This document shows, one piece after another, positions 25,060 through 34,751 of a stretch of DNA of 64,000 nt; positions within the stretch are counted from its first letter, which is position 1; every line of letters starts with the position of its first letter. Position numbers and translations under genes: made by a program. Location: assembly GCF_005774735.1 (NCBI RefSeq), contig NZ_VBUM01000002.1, positions 1-64,000 of the forward strand, given 5' to 3'. The DNA is from Microbacterium sp. 5K110 (GTDB lineage Bacteria > Actinomycetota > Actinomycetes > Actinomycetales > Microbacteriaceae). Below the pieces are notes generated by a model. It saw nothing but the letters and a program-made list of their open reading frames with translations. It did not search any database and was not told where the DNA came from.

Positions 25060-27648
25060 TCAGGAACCGTCGGAGGGCTGGGCGTTCACCGGGGTGCCGG
25101 TGAGCGCGGCGGTCGTCACGCGGCGGCGTGAGCGGCCCTGACCCGGCGCCTTGGGCTCGGGGAGAGCCTCGAGCACCGACTCGAGCAGCGCGTCCTTCTC
25201 GGTGCGCGCTGCCTTCGGCTCGCGCTTCTTGCGCGGGCGCTTCTCGCGCACGGGCGCCTCGACCTTGGCATCCATGACCGCCTCGACCGAGGCGACGACG
25301 GCCGCCTCGACCACGGCCGGGTCTTCGACCGTGGGGTGGATCGTGGATGCCGCGATCTGGGCGAGTGCGGACTTGACGCCCTCGGTGATGACGTGCGTGC
25401 CGCCGGTCGGGGCGGCCTGTCCGCCGTTCGCGGGGGCGGTGCCGTTACCCGCGCCGTTCCCGGCGGACGGGCCGTTGCCACCACGGCTGCGACGGTTGTT
25501 GCCGTTGCCGTTGCCGTTGGAGCCACCGTTACCGTTGCCTGCGGAGGCCGAACGGTGCTTGACGACGGGGTCGTGGTGCACGACGACGCCGCGACCCGCG
25601 CAAACCTCGCACGCCTCGCTGAAGGTCTCGAGCAGACCCAGACCCAGCTTCTTGCGGGTCATCTGCACGAGCCCGAGCGAGGTGACTTCGGCGACCTGGT
25701 GCTTCGTCCGGTCGCGGCTCAGGCACTCGATCAGGCGACGCAGCACGAGATCGCGGTTGGACTCCAGCACCATGTCGATGAAGTCGACGACGATGATGCC
25801 GCCGATGTCCCGCAGCCGCAGCTGACGGACGATCTCTTCCGCGGCCTCGAGGTTGTTCTTGGTGACGGTCTCTTCGAGGTTGCCGCCGGAACCGACGAAC
25901 TTGCCTGTGTTGACGTCGACGACGGTCATCGCCTCGGTGCGGTCGATGACCAGCGAACCGCCGGATGGGAGCCACACCTTGCGGTCCAGGGCCTTCTCGA
26001 TCTGCTCCGTCACGCGGAACGCGTCGAACGGGTCCTGGTCGCCGTCGTACTTCTCGACGCGCTCCAGCAGGTCGGGAGCGACACCCTGCAGGTAGGTGGA
26101 GATCGTCGACAGTGCCTCGTCGCCCTGGATGAGCATGCGCGTGAAGTCCTCGTTGAAGACGTCGCGGACGATCTTGACCAGCAGATCGGGCTCGGAGTGC
26201 AACAGCGCCGGGGCCTGGATGGTCTTCACCTGGGTGCTGATGTGCTCCCACTGCGCGGTCAGACGCTGCACGTCGCGCGTCAACTGGTCCTCGGTCGCGC
26301 CCTCGGCGGCCGTGCGGACGATGACGCCCGACGACTCGGGCAGCACCTCCTTGAGGATCTTCTTCAGGCGCGCGCGCTCGGTGTCGGGGAGCTTGCGCGA
26401 AATGCCGTTCATCGACCCGTTCGGCACGTACACGAGGTAGCGGCCGGGCAGCGAGATCTGGCTCGTCAGGCGCGCGCCCTTGTGACCCACGGGGTCCTTC
26501 GTGACCTGCACGAGAACGCGGTCGCCGGACTTCAGGGCCAGCTCGATGCGGCGCGGCTGGTTGCCGGTCTCGACGCCGTCCCAGTCGACCTCGCCGGAGT
26601 ACAGCACGGCGTTGCGTCCACGACCGATGTCGACGAACGCCGCCTCCATGCTCGGCAGGACGTTCTGCACGCGGCCCAGGTACACGTTGCCGATGAGCGA
26701 CGCGTCCTGGTTGCGGGCGACGTAGTGCTCGACGAGCACGTTGTCTTCGAGGACGGCGATCTGGATGCGACCGGCCTTGGACCGCACGACCATGACGCGG
26801 TCGACGGCCTCGCGGCGGGCCAGGAACTCGGCCTCGGTCACGACCGGGCGACGGCGACCGGCCTCGCGACCGTCGCGGCGACGCTGCTTCTTGGCCTCGA
26901 GACGCGTGGAGCCCTTGATGCGCTGCGGCTCGGTGATGAGCTCGACGGCGCGCTGGCGCACGGGGGCGGCCGGGGCCTCGAGCTGCTCGTCGGAACCGTT
27001 CGCCGCCGCTCCCCCGCGGCGACGGTTGCGACGGCGTGCGTTCGAGGAGACCCGGTCGTTCGGAGCCTCGTCCTCGATCTCGTCGACCTCGTCGCGCGCG
27101 GGCGCTGCCGGAAGCTCGGGAGCGTAGAAGTGCAGCTGCGTCGAGACGGCCGAGACGAAGACCTCGGGCAGCAGCCCCAGCGAGACCGCGGTCGGGATCA
27201 CCGGCGTGGCGGGCGCGGCCGGAGCATCGGATGCCGCGGGCTCGGCAGGAGCGTCGGATGCCGGGGCCTCGGGCTCGGCCGGAGCGGCGGATTCCGGGGC
27301 GTCGGGCTCGACGGGCGCCGCGGGCTGCGACTCGGCCGCTGCAGACTCCTCCGCCGCTGCGGGCTCCTCCGCCGGCGCGGGCTCATCTGCTGCCGCGACG
27401 TCGCCGTCGGCGGGCTGCGCCTCGGGCTCTGCCTCGCCGGTCTCGAGCACCGCGGGGGCGCCGGAGTCCGTATCGGCCGCAGCCTCGGCGGCATCCACGG
27501 CCGCCTCGTCGTCGGCGTCCTCGACGGGGGCGGTCTCTTCGGCCGGGGCGTGGCCGGCGGTGAGGGTCTCGTCGTGCGCCGCCTCGGCGGGAGGCGTATC
27601 GGTCGCCGGGGTCTCGGCGGGGGTCTGATCGTCGGTTGCGTCGGCCAT
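25060..27648 (-). CDS. rne: Ribonuclease E/G (actinobacterial type)
   Basis: RNase E/G cuts single-stranded RNA in rRNA maturation and mRNA decay. The 862-residue protein has an acidic Ala/Pro/Glu-rich N-terminal extension (about residues 1-240), an S1 domain starting near residue 295, and a catalytic core. The Mg-binding segment DRTEAMTVVDVNTGKF is near residue 572, and the zinc-link CEVCAGRG near 679. The C-terminal third is Gly/Asn-rich then Lys/Arg-rich, suited to RNA or partner binding. The catalytic core in the centre is the usual actinobacterial arrangement. An AGGGAG ribosome-binding site precedes the ATG, and the leader is long. Confidence 0.95.
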   Translation of the reverse strand: MADATDDQTPAETPATDTPPAEAAHDETLTAGHAPAEETAPVEDADDEAAVDAAEAAADTDSGAPAVLETGEAEPEAQPADGDVAAADEPAPAEEPAAAEESAAAESQPAAPVEPDAPESAAPAEPEAPASDAPAEPAASDAPAAPATPVIPTAVSLGLLPEVFVSAVSTQLHFYAPELPAAPARDEVDEIEDEAPNDRVSSNARRRNRRRGGAAANGSDEQLEAPAAPVRQRAVELITEPQRIKGSTRLEAKKQRRRDGREAGRRRPVVTEAEFLARREAVDRVMVVRSKAGRIQIAVLEDNVLVEHYVARNQDASLIGNVYLGRVQNVLPSMEAAFVDIGRGRNAVLYSGEVDWDGVETGNQPRRIELALKSGDRVLVQVTKDPVGHKGARLTSQISLPGRYLVYVPNGSMNGISRKLPDTERARLKKILKEVLPESSGVIVRTAAEGATEDQLTRDVQRLTAQWEHISTQVKTIQAPALLHSEPDLLVKIVRDVFNEDFTRMLIQGDEALSTISTYLQGVAPDLLERVEKYDGDQDPFDAFRVTEQIEKALDRKVWLPSGGSLVIDRTEAMTVVDVNTGKFVGSGGNLEETVTKNNLEAAEEIVRQLRLRDIGGIIVVDFIDMVLESNRDLVLRRLIECLSRDRTKHQVAEVTSLGLVQMTRKKLGLGLLETFSEACEVCAGRGVVVHHDPVVKHRSASAGNGNGGSNGNGNGNNRRSRGGNGPSAGNGAGNGTAPANGGQAAPTGGTHVITEGVKSALAQIAASTIHPTVEDPAVVEAAVVASVEAVMDAKVEAPVREKRPRKKREPKAARTEKDALLESVLEALPEPKAPGQGRSRRRVTTAALTGTPVNAQPSDGS
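25433..25550. repeat. Gly/Asn-coding low-complexity tract in rne
   Basis: Repeats of CCGTTGCCGTTG and similar code for GN-rich stretches such as NGNGGSNGNGNGNN. Such tracts can change length by slippage. Confidence 0.6.
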
Positions 27649-27835
27649 ATCGGACGTACTCCCTGGCGGGCGACACCGCGCGTCGCCCGGCGAAATCTCG
27701 TGCGGCGCCGCACCCGGCGGGGCCGCGAACTCACTCGGTCTGCAGCCGGCCTGCGGCTCGTGCTGCGAAGGGCGGTCATCGCCCGAAGTCTGCTGGTGAT
27801 GGTCCTGCGGCGCGGCCGCGGCTCATCGAAGCTCC

Positions 27836-27864
27836 ATTATCGCACGGTCGGCCCGATTCGGTCA
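27836..27864 (-). promoter_or_regulatory. Promoter of rne
   Basis: A -10 box GATAAT (27836-27841) is preceded by TGACCG (27859-27864) with a 17-base spacer. The leader would be about 180 bases, fitting the long leaders through which RNase E often regulates its own mRNA. Confidence 0.6.
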
Positions 27865-27889
27865 CCGTGCACGCCCACCTTGCCCAGCA

Positions 27890-27952
27890 ATAAACGCTTC
27901 CTGCACTGGGAAACGCTCGCAGACGGCGTGTTTCAGTGCCGAAAGCGTTTAT
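27890..27952. repeat. Nested intergenic palindrome (element C)
   Basis: Outer arms ATAAACGCTT (27890-27899) and AAGCGTTTAT (27943-27952). Inner arms are GCACTG (27903-27908) and CAGTGC (27934-27939), with AAAC/GTTT inside. The A+T-rich outer arms are unusual here. It lies between two divergent genes, so it is not a terminator of either. Confidence 0.65.
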
Positions 27953-28035
27953 CGCGGCACCGGCAGCGCCGCAGCGTCTCGACGGCGAAGGATCGCACAG
28001 TGTTGCCACCGTTCGGCAGTGGAAGAATCGGCCGC

Positions 28036-28635
28036 ATGAGCGAAACCGTCACGCCCCGCCGTCCGACCGTCCTGGCGGTCTGGCTCATCATCGCGGGAGT
28101 CGTGGGGTGGTGGGCGGCGTTCTCGCTGACGATGGAGCGCTTCCACCAATTGATGGACGGCGGCGCCGCCGCCTCGTGCGACTTCAGCGTGCTGGTGCAG
28201 TGCAGCGCGAACCTGCAGTCGTGGCAGGGCAGCGTCTTCGGGTTCCCGAACCCGATCATCGGCCTCGCCGCCTGGATCGCGCCGATCGTGGTCGGGGTCG
28301 CGATCCTCGCGGGGGCTCGCTTCGCCCGCTGGTTCTGGATCCTGTTCTGGCTCGGCATCGCCGGGGCCATGACCTTCGTCATCTGGCTGATCTCGCAGAG
28401 CATCTTCGTGCTCGGGACGCTCTGCCCGTGGTGCATGGTGACGTGGTCGGTCGTGATCCCCACGTTCTTCGCCGTCACGCTGCACCTGTTGCGCGAGGGC
28501 GTCGTCCCGGTGAGCGCGAAGGTTCGGGATGCCGCGGCCTCCCTCATGCCGTGGGTCCCGCTCATGGCCCTCGGGGGCTATGTCGTCGTCGCGGTGCTGG
28601 CCCAGCTGCGTCTGGACGTGCTCTCCCAGCTGTGA
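28036..28635 (+). CDS. Vitamin K epoxide reductase (VKOR) family protein
   Basis: VKOR reoxidises the thiol oxidase system and passes electrons to quinones, driving disulfide bond formation outside the membrane in actinobacteria. The 199-residue membrane protein has the loop cysteines Cys48 and Cys56 (CDFSVLVQC) and the active-site CPWC (Cys130, Cys133). The serine/Asn-rich region between them and four to five membrane helices fit the family. A GGAAGA site precedes the ATG. No DsbA-like partner is next to it, unlike fused VKOR proteins. Confidence 0.9.
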   Translation: MSETVTPRRPTVLAVWLIIAGVVGWWAAFSLTMERFHQLMDGGAAASCDFSVLVQCSANLQSWQGSVFGFPNPIIGLAAWIAPIVVGVAILAGARFARWFWILFWLGIAGAMTFVIWLISQSIFVLGTLCPWCMVTWSVVIPTFFAVTLHLLREGVVPVSAKVRDAAASLMPWVPLMALGGYVVVAVLAQLRLDVLSQL

Positions 28636-28669
28636 GGCTTGCGCACCGGCCCGTCCCGCTGCGCGTGCG

Positions 28670-28675
28670 TAGGGT
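28670..28675 (+). promoter_or_regulatory. Leaderless -10 box of the PLDc_N-like gene
   Basis: TAGGGT, then CGGATC, then the ATG at 28682. Confidence 0.5.
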
Positions 28676-28681
28676 CGGATC

Positions 28682-28948
28682 ATGGACGTGCCGAACCCGC
28701 TCATGCCCGTGCCCCTGGGGGTCGTCTTCGCCGGCGTCGCCGCGTGCTCGTTCCTGCTGACGGTCGGGGCGCTGGCATCCCTCTTCGGACGCTCCCGTCG
28801 CCTCGCCACCGCGCAGTACGTCGGCTGGACGCTGATGATCCTGTTCGTGCCGCTCATCGGTGCCGGACTGTGGTTCCGCGAGACGCGACACATCGCCCCA
28901 CGCCCGATCGACGAGCGCTCCGCGGACGACGACGGCCGCCGCCCCTGA
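28682..28948 (+). CDS. Small PLDc_N-like membrane protein
   Basis: An 88-residue protein with two transmembrane helices: PLGVVFAGVAACSFLLTVGALASLF, then QYVGWTLMILFVPLIGAGLWF. The LMILFVPLIGAGLWF segment is typical of the PLDc_N domain found as a membrane anchor before phospholipases and also alone. Function as a stand-alone protein is unknown. The stop codon lies in the loop of the following hairpin. It converges on ndk. Confidence 0.7.
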   Translation: MDVPNPLMPVPLGVVFAGVAACSFLLTVGALASLFGRSRRLATAQYVGWTLMILFVPLIGAGLWFRETRHIAPRPIDERSADDDGRRP

Positions 28949-28963
28949 CGGGGACGGCGGCCG
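28933..28963. terminator. Terminator with a stop codon in its loop
   Basis: Arms CGGCCGCCGCCCC (28933-28945) and GGGGACGGCGGCCG (28950-28963) pair with one bulge. The TGA stop (28946-28948) of the PLDc_N-like gene is the loop. It lies before the convergent ndk stop. Confidence 0.65.
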
Positions 28964-28978
28964 CGGTGGCATCCGGGA

Positions 28979-29395
28979 TCAGTCGAACCAGATCGACAGT
29001 TCGCGTGCGGCCGACTCGGGGCTGTCGCTGCCGTGGACCAGGTTCTGCTGAACCTTGAGGCCCCAGTCGCGGCCGAAGTCGCCGCGGATCGTGCCCGGGG
29101 CGGCGGTCGTGGGGTCGGTGGTGCCGGCGAGGGAGCGGAAGCCCTCGATGACGCGGTTGCCGGCGAGGCGGATCGCCACCGACGGGCCCGAGAGCATGAA
29201 CTCCAGCAGGGGCTCGTAGAAGGGCTTGCCCTCGTGCTCGGCGTAGTGCTCGGCGAGCCGCTCACGGTCGGGCTCGACGAGGCGGATGTCGACGAGGGCG
29301 TAGCCCTTCGCCTCGATGCGGGCGAGGATCGCGCCGGTCAGGCCGCGGGCGACGCCATCGGGCTTGACCAGGACGAGGGTCTCTTCGGTGGCCAT
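28979..29395 (-). CDS. ndk: Nucleoside diphosphate kinase
   Basis: Ndk transfers phosphate between nucleoside di- and triphosphates through a histidine. The 138-residue protein has the family opening ETLVLVKPDGVARGL and the active site NLVHGSDSPESAARE, with His as the phosphate carrier. It starts 3 bases after the DUF4233 stop, so the ileS-folC-DUF4233-ndk genes form one run. Confidence 0.97.
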   Translation of the reverse strand: MATEETLVLVKPDGVARGLTGAILARIEAKGYALVDIRLVEPDRERLAEHYAEHEGKPFYEPLLEFMLSGPSVAIRLAGNRVIEGFRSLAGTTDPTTAAPGTIRGDFGRDWGLKVQQNLVHGSDSPESAARELSIWFD

Positions 29396-29398
29396 GGG

Positions 29399-29803
29399 TC
29401 ATTCTCCGTTCGAGAGGTCGGGGTCGGCGGCTCGTCGTGCATTGGCACGGTCGAGGGCCGCTCCCTTGATGGTCGCATACGCCCACATCCCGCCGAAAAT
29501 GAGCGCGACCACCGCGAGGGCGGGAACCAGGATGCCGCCGAGGGCGAGGATCACCTGCAGCGCCCATCCGGCGACGATCGCCCAGCGGTGGCGCAGCAGT
29601 CCCGAAACCGCGACCATCGCGACCGCCATCACGGCGCCGCCGACGATGCCCCACCACGGTTCGATCCCCCAGGGCAGAGCCTTGAGACCGTAGACGACGA
29701 GGCCGCCGAGGAACACGACGATCGACTCGAAGCCGAGGACGACCGCTCCGAGGGACTCCAGGGCACCGCGGGTGCGGCGCGGGCGGCGCTCGCGCGGACT
29801 CAT
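29399..29803 (-). CDS. DUF4233 membrane protein
   Basis: A 134-residue integral membrane protein of DUF4233, with about four helices: GAVVLGFESIVVFLGGLVVYGL, WGIVGGAVMAVAMVAV, IVAGWALQVILALGG and VPALAVVALIFGGMWAYA. The function is unknown. The ATG at 29803 overlaps the folC stop (ATGA). An in-frame start three codons upstream is less likely. Genes of this family often sit between folC and ndk in actinobacteria. Confidence 0.85.
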   Translation of the reverse strand: MSPRERRPRRTRGALESLGAVVLGFESIVVFLGGLVVYGLKALPWGIEPWWGIVGGAVMAVAMVAVSGLLRHRWAIVAGWALQVILALGGILVPALAVVALIFGGMWAYATIKGAALDRANARRAADPDLSNGE

Positions 29804-31152
29804 CGCTGCCACCCGGACTTCCAGTCCTCGAGCGCGGAGAGGCGGATCGCTTCACCGGCCAGCACGACGGAGCCGGCGATGACGACGGCGCGACGGTCGG
29901 ACTCGGCGGCCCACTCGCGCGCCGCGTCCGCTGCCTCTTCGAGCGTGGGGTGCACGGTGACGGGAACGTCGGCGGCCTCGGCGACATCGGCGATCGCGTC
30001 GGGGTCGGCGGCGCGGTCGCTGTCCGGCGCCGTGGCGAAGACGCGAGCGACGGCGGGGGTGAGCGTCGAGACGATGCCGGCAGTGTCCTTGCCGGACAGG
30101 ATGCCGATCACGGCCCCCCACTCGTCGATGTCGAACGCCTCATCGAGCGCGGCCACGAGGGCACGAGCGCCGTGGGGGTTGTGCGCGGCGTCGACGAGCA
30201 CGGTGGGCGCCGTGCCGAGGAGCTGCAGGCGGCCCGGGGAGGTCGTCGCACCGAGCCCGTCGGTGACGACGTCGGAGGCGAGGGGCTGCGCGCCTCCTCC
30301 GATGAGCGATTCGACGGCGGCGATCGCCAGGGCCGCGTTCGCTCCCTGGTGCGCGCCGTACAGCGGCAGGTACAGCTCGGCGTAGGTCCCGGCGATCCCG
30401 CGGACCGTGAGCAACTGTCCACCGACCGCGAGGGTCTGGGACTCGAGCGCGAAGGCCTCGCCCTGGAAGGCCACGGAGGCGTTCATCTGCTCGGCGCGCG
30501 AGAGGATCGCGCGCTTCGCCGCGTCGGGCTGGGCGGCCGAGACGACGGCCGCGCCCTCTTTGATGATCCCGGCCTTGACGGTGGCGATCTCGGCGATCGT
30601 CGTCCCCAGGCGGTCGACGTGGTCGATGTCGATCGGGGTGAAGACCGCGACGTCGCCGTCGGCGGTGTTCGTGGAGTCCCACGCCCCGCCCATGCCGACC
30701 TCCAGCACGAGCACGTCGATCGGCGCATCGGCGCACGCGACGAACGCCAGCACTGTCAGGAGCTCGAAGAACGTCAGCGGCGCGTCATCGGCGGCGACGA
30801 GCTCGGCATCCACCATCTGCACGAACGGCTGGATCTCGTCCCACGCGTCGGCGATCGCGGCATCCGCGACGGGTTCGCCGTCGATGAGGATGCGCTCGGT
30901 GAACCGCTCGAGGTGAGGGCTGGTGAACAGGCCCGTCCGCAGCCCGAGGGCGCGCAGCAGACTCTCGATGATGCGGCTCGTCGAGGTCTTGCCGTTCGTC
31001 CCGGTGACGTGGATGACGCGGTACGTGCGTTGCGGGTCGTCGAGCAGCTCAAGGACGCGCCGGGTCCGCTCGATGCGGGGCTGCACCCACTGCTCACCCT
31101 GGCGCTCCAGGAGCGCAGCGTAGACGGCGTCGGCCCGGCTGCGGTCGCTCAC
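29800..31152 (-). CDS. folC: Folylpolyglutamate synthase / dihydrofolate synthase
   Basis: FolC adds glutamate to folates and joins dihydropteroate to glutamate. The 450-residue Mur ligase-like protein has the P-loop [13 protein letters not shown] near residues 50-62, then [13 protein letters not shown], and [11 protein letters not shown]. The GTG at 31152 overlaps the ileS stop by four bases (GTGA). The longer upstream frame is inside ileS and is rejected. The enzyme supports folate use alongside pabB in this window. Confidence 0.95.
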   Translation of the reverse strand: MSDRSRADAVYAALLERQGEQWVQPRIERTRRVLELLDDPQRTYRVIHVTGTNGKTSTSRIIESLLRALGLRTGLFTSPHLERFTERILIDGEPVADAAIADAWDEIQPFVQMVDAELVAADDAPLTFFELLTVLAFVACADAPIDVLVLEVGMGGAWDSTNTADGDVAVFTPIDIDHVDRLGTTIAEIATVKAGIIKEGAAVVSAAQPDAAKRAILSRAEQMNASVAFQGEAFALESQTLAVGGQLLTVRGIAGTYAELYLPLYGAHQGANAALAIAAVESLIGGGAQPLASDVVTDGLGATTSPGRLQLLGTAPTVLVDAAHNPHGARALVAALDEAFDIDEWGAVIGILSGKDTAGIVSTLTPAVARVFATAPDSDRAADPDAIADVAEAADVPVTVHPTLEEAADAAREWAAESDRRAVVIAGSVVLAGEAIRLSALEDWKSGWQR

Positions 31153-34100
31153 GCGGCACCTCCCGCCGTGCGCGCGACTGCGACGGTCACGGCACCGACG
31201 TTCGCGTACGTCTTCGCGGCGATCACGGTCTCGAACTCCGGGGCGCGAGTCTCGCCGCGTTCGATGAGCCGTGCGGTGCGGCTCGCGAGCACGACGCCCT
31301 CGGCGAGGGTCTCGGATGCCACCCCGGCGACGTCGAAGGCCTGGGCCACGGCCGCGGCGTCCTCGGCGTCGTCGAACGTCAGCGTGAGCGAGATGCGGTC
31401 GCTCACATCGAAGCCGGCGGCCTTGCGGGTGTCCTGGATGCCGCGGATCATGTCGCGCGCCAGGCCCTCGGCCTCGAGCTCGGGGGTGGTCGACGTGTCG
31501 AGCACGAGGAATCCGTCGGCGGTGACGAGCAGCGCGACGGCCTCGCCCTCGGCGAGGCGCGACGCGTCGGTCTCGAGCGTTCCCTCGCCATCCGCGAGGA
31601 CGACCTCCCCGTCGGGGGTCTGCACGACGATCCCGCGGTCGGTCTCGGCCCACGCGCCGGACTTCGCCGCCTGGATGACCTGCTGCACACGCTTCCCGAG
31701 TCGCGGACCGGCCACGCGGGCGTTGACGACCAGACGCTGGGCGAGCCCGAAGTCGTCGAACGACTGCGGGCTCAACTCCACCAGCGACACCGCCTTGACG
31801 TTGAGCTCCTCGCGCACGAGGTCTTCGAACTGCGCGAGGCCCGCGGCATCCGGGGTCACGACCGTCAGACGCGGCAGCGGCAGGCGCACGCGCTTGCCCT
31901 CGCGCTTGCGCAGGGCGTTGGCGACGCTCGAGACGTCGCGCACGGTGTCCATCGCGGTGCGGATGTCGGCCGCGGCCGGGAACGCCGTGGCATCCGGCCA
32001 GTCCTCGAGGTGGACGCTGCGGCCGCCGGTGAGGCCCTGCCATACCCGCTCGGTCACGAGCGGAAGCAGCGGCGCCGCGACGCGCGTGAGGGTCTCGAGC
32101 ACGGTGTACAGCGTGTCGAACGCCTCGCGGCTGGTCGGGTCGTCGGTCACGCCGACCCAGAACCGGTCGCGCGACCGGCGGATGTACCAGTTCGTCAGCA
32201 CCTCGACGAAGTCGCGCAGCCGCTCGGCCGCGGTCGTGGAGTCGAGGCCTTCGAGATCGGCGGCGACGTCGCGCACGAGGTCGCCGGTGAGCGCGAGGAT
32301 GTAGCGGTCGAGCACATCCGTCGAGTCCGTGCGCCACTGCGCCTCGTAGCCCTCGGTCCCGGAGGCGTTCGCGTACGTCGCGAAGAAGTACCACGCGTTC
32401 CACATCGGGAGCAGGAACTCCCGCACGCCGGAGCGAATGCCCTCCTCCGTCACGACGAGGTTGCCGCCGCGCAGCACCGAGCTCGACATGAGGAACCACC
32501 GCATGGCATCCGAGCCGTCGCGGTCGAACACTTCGCGCACGTCGGGGTAGTTGCGCAGCGACTTCGACATCTTCTGCCCGTCGTTGCCGAGCACGATGCC
32601 GTGGCACGAGACCCCCGTGAACGCGGGGCGGTCGAACAGGGCGGTCGAGAGCACGTGCATGACGTAGAACCAGCCGCGGGTCTGACCGATGTACTCCACG
32701 ATGAAGTCCGCGGGCGCGTGCTCGTCGAACCACTCGTGGTTCTCGAACGGGTAGTGCACTTGCGCGAACGGCATCGAGCCCGAGTCGAACCACACGTCCA
32801 GCACGTCCTCGATGCGACGCATCGTGGAGCGGCCAGTGGGGTCGTCGGGGTTCGGACGCGTCAGGTCGTCGATGTAGGGACGGTGGAGGTCGACCTCGTC
32901 GTCCGCGTTGCGCGGCAGACGGCCGAAGTCGGCCTCCATCTCGGCGAGCGAACCGTACACGTCGACGCGCGGGTAGTTCGGGTCGTCGCTCTTCCACACC
33001 GGGATCGGCGAGCCCCAGTAGCGGTTGCGGCTGATCGACCAGTCGCGCGCGCCCTCGAGCCATTTGCCGAACTGGCCCTCCTTGACGTTCTCGGGCACCC
33101 AGGTGATCTGCTCGTTGTTCTCGAGCAGACGGTCCTTGACGTCGGTGACGCGCACGAACCAGCTCGACACCGCCTTGTAGATCAGGGGGTTCCGGCAGCG
33201 CCAGCAGTGCGGGTACGAGTGCTCGTAGGAGGCTTCGCGCAGAAGACGCCCCTGCTGCTTCAGCAGGCGGATGAGGGGCCGGTTGGCCTCCATCCACAGC
33301 TCCCCCGCCACGTCGGTGACGGCAGAGAGGAACCGGCCGCCGTCGTCGAGCGAGATGATCGTGGGCAGGCCCGCGGCGTCCGCGAGACGCTTGTCGTCCT
33401 CGCCGTAGGCCGGGGCCTGGTGGACGATGCCCGTGCCGTCGCTGACGGTGACGTAGTCGTCGACGAGGATCTTCCAGGCGTTGCCCGTCCCCCACGTCTC
33501 GGCGTCGGCGTAGTAGTCGAACAGCCGGTCGTACGAGACGCCCGCGAGCTCCGAACCCAGGATCGTCGTCTGCACGGCCTGGCGGGCGGCATCCGGCGTC
33601 TCGTACCCGAGGTCCTTCGCGTAGCCGGGCAGCAGGTCTTCGGCGAGCAGGTAGCGGTGCGCGGTGGCCTCGATCGCTTCGTCGGGCGTGCCGTCGGGCG
33701 CGCGGTGCACGTCGGCGGCACCGTGGGGTCCGCCCTCGATCACGGCGTACCGGATGCCGGGACCCACCGCGAGCGCGAGGTTCGTCGGCAGGGTCCACGG
33801 CGTCGTCGTCCACGCGAGCGCTCGCACACCGGTGAGGCCGAGCGCCTCGGCCTTGGCACCGACGAGCGGGAACGTGACGGTGACCGAGGGGTCCTGGCGC
33901 ATCTTGTAGACGTCGTCGTCCATGCGCAGCTCATGGCTGGACAGCGGCGTCTCGTCGCGCCAGCAGTAGGGCAGGACGCGGTAGCCCTCGTACGCCAGAC
34001 CCTTGTCGTGCAGGGTCTTGAAGGCCCAGAGAACGCTCTCCATGTACGTCGTGTCGAGCGTCTTGTAGCCGCGCTCGAAGTCGACCCAGCGCGCCTGGCG

Positions 34101-34550
34101 CGTGACGTAGTCCTGCCAGTCCCGCGTGTACTCGAGCACCGACTCGCGCGCCTTGCCGTTGAAGACGGCGACGCCCATGCGCTCGATCTCGTCCTTCTCG
34201 GTGATCCCGAGCTGCTTCATGGCCTCGAGCTCGGCGGGCAGGCCGTGCGTGTCCCACCCGAAGACGCGATCGACCTTCTTGCCGCGCATCGTCTGGAAGC
34301 GCGGGAAGACGTCCTTGGCGTAGCCGGTGAGGAGGTGCCCGTAGTGGGGCAGGCCGTTCGCGAACGGCGGGCCGTCGTAGAACACCCACTCCTCGCCGCC
34401 GTCGCGCTGTGCGATCGAGGCCCGGAAGGTGTCGTCGGCGTCCCAGAACGCGAGCGTGTCTCTCTCGATCTCCGGGAACCGGGGGCTGGGAACGACGGAT
34501 GCCGCGGCATCGGCCGCCGGTCCGAAGGATGAGGGGCGTGGGTAGGTCAT
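31149..34550 (-). CDS. ileS: Isoleucyl-tRNA synthetase
   Basis: IleS charges tRNA-Ile and edits valine. The 1133-residue length is that of the larger, eukaryote-like bacterial type. The HIGH-type motif is HYGH in [14 protein letters not shown], and the KMSKS motif is in [17 protein letters not shown] at 34550 (MTYPRPSS) follows a GGAGAGA ribosome-binding site; an in-frame start eight codons upstream falls in the leader hairpin. A T-box leader controls it. It heads ileS-folC-DUF4233-ndk. Confidence 0.96.
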   Translation of the reverse strand: MTYPRPSSFGPAADAAASVVPSPRFPEIERDTLAFWDADDTFRASIAQRDGGEEWVFYDGPPFANGLPHYGHLLTGYAKDVFPRFQTMRGKKVDRVFGWDTHGLPAELEAMKQLGITEKDEIERMGVAVFNGKARESVLEYTRDWQDYVTRQARWVDFERGYKTLDTTYMESVLWAFKTLHDKGLAYEGYRVLPYCWRDETPLSSHELRMDDDVYKMRQDPSVTVTFPLVGAKAEALGLTGVRALAWTTTPWTLPTNLALAVGPGIRYAVIEGGPHGAADVHRAPDGTPDEAIEATAHRYLLAEDLLPGYAKDLGYETPDAARQAVQTTILGSELAGVSYDRLFDYYADAETWGTGNAWKILVDDYVTVSDGTGIVHQAPAYGEDDKRLADAAGLPTIISLDDGGRFLSAVTDVAGELWMEANRPLIRLLKQQGRLLREASYEHSYPHCWRCRNPLIYKAVSSWFVRVTDVKDRLLENNEQITWVPENVKEGQFGKWLEGARDWSISRNRYWGSPIPVWKSDDPNYPRVDVYGSLAEMEADFGRLPRNADDEVDLHRPYIDDLTRPNPDDPTGRSTMRRIEDVLDVWFDSGSMPFAQVHYPFENHEWFDEHAPADFIVEYIGQTRGWFYVMHVLSTALFDRPAFTGVSCHGIVLGNDGQKMSKSLRNYPDVREVFDRDGSDAMRWFLMSSSVLRGGNLVVTEEGIRSGVREFLLPMWNAWYFFATYANASGTEGYEAQWRTDSTDVLDRYILALTGDLVRDVAADLEGLDSTTAAERLRDFVEVLTNWYIRRSRDRFWVGVTDDPTSREAFDTLYTVLETLTRVAAPLLPLVTERVWQGLTGGRSVHLEDWPDATAFPAAADIRTAMDTVRDVSSVANALRKREGKRVRLPLPRLTVVTPDAAGLAQFEDLVREELNVKAVSLVELSPQSFDDFGLAQRLVVNARVAGPRLGKRVQQVIQAAKSGAWAETDRGIVVQTPDGEVVLADGEGTLETDASRLAEGEAVALLVTADGFLVLDTSTTPELEAEGLARDMIRGIQDTRKAAGFDVSDRISLTLTFDDAEDAAAVAQAFDVAGVASETLAEGVVLASRTARLIERGETRAPEFETVIAAKTYANVGAVTVAVARTAGGAA

Positions 34551-34740
34551 GTCTCTCCGCAGGTCGCGATCCACCTGCGAGGACGATCCGTTCGGACCGC
34601 GGTACCACCCCGCATTGCGCCCACCGGGGTGTGCGCCTCTCTCACTGCGGCTGTGACGGGCCTGCCCCGCTCGGTTCTACTGCGGGCCGTGGCCCGGTTC
34701 TTCCGAGAGCTCCCCGGTGATGGCCGGATCGGTGCTGATT
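34551..34740 (-). ncRNA. T-box riboswitch leader of ileS (tRNA-Ile sensor)
   Basis: The T-box core GGGTGGTACCGCGG is on the minus strand at 34597-34610, with TGG as the site that pairs with tRNA NCCA. A probable specifier ATC (34719-34721) lies in the loop of a short GGCC/ACCGG stem, as in the ultrashort stem I of actinobacterial ileS T-boxes. GGGGAGCTCTCGGAAGAA follows, another family landmark. A GCAGGT/ACCTGC hairpin adjoins the ribosome-binding site GGAGAGA. This suggests control of translation: uncharged tRNA-Ile would free the site. Confidence 0.88.
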
Positions 34741-34745
34741 CGCCC

Positions 34746-34751
34746 AGTCTA
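34746..34751 (-). promoter_or_regulatory. ileS T-box promoter -10 box
   Basis: TAGACT on the minus strand, just before the T-box transcript. The TAG stop codon of the upstream ABC ATPase gene (34749-34751) lies inside it. Confidence 0.6.

Larger units (their letters stand above)
27649..28035. other. 387-base gene-free region between rne and VKOR genes
   Basis: It holds the rne leader (27649-27830), a GGGCGAC/GTCGCCC hairpin in that leader (27668-27688), the rne promoter (27836-27864), a nested palindrome (27890-27952), and the upstream region of the VKOR gene. No coding frame is convincing. Confidence 0.7.

Noticed and set aside
25336-28635. An 1099-codon plus-strand frame running opposite rne into the VKOR gene
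   Set aside because: Only the last 199 codons are the real VKOR gene. The rest is antisense to RNase E, and the VKOR start at 28036 is supported by family length.
32010-34532. An 840-codon frame opposite ileS
   Set aside because: Antisense shadow of a synthetase gene with clear motifs.
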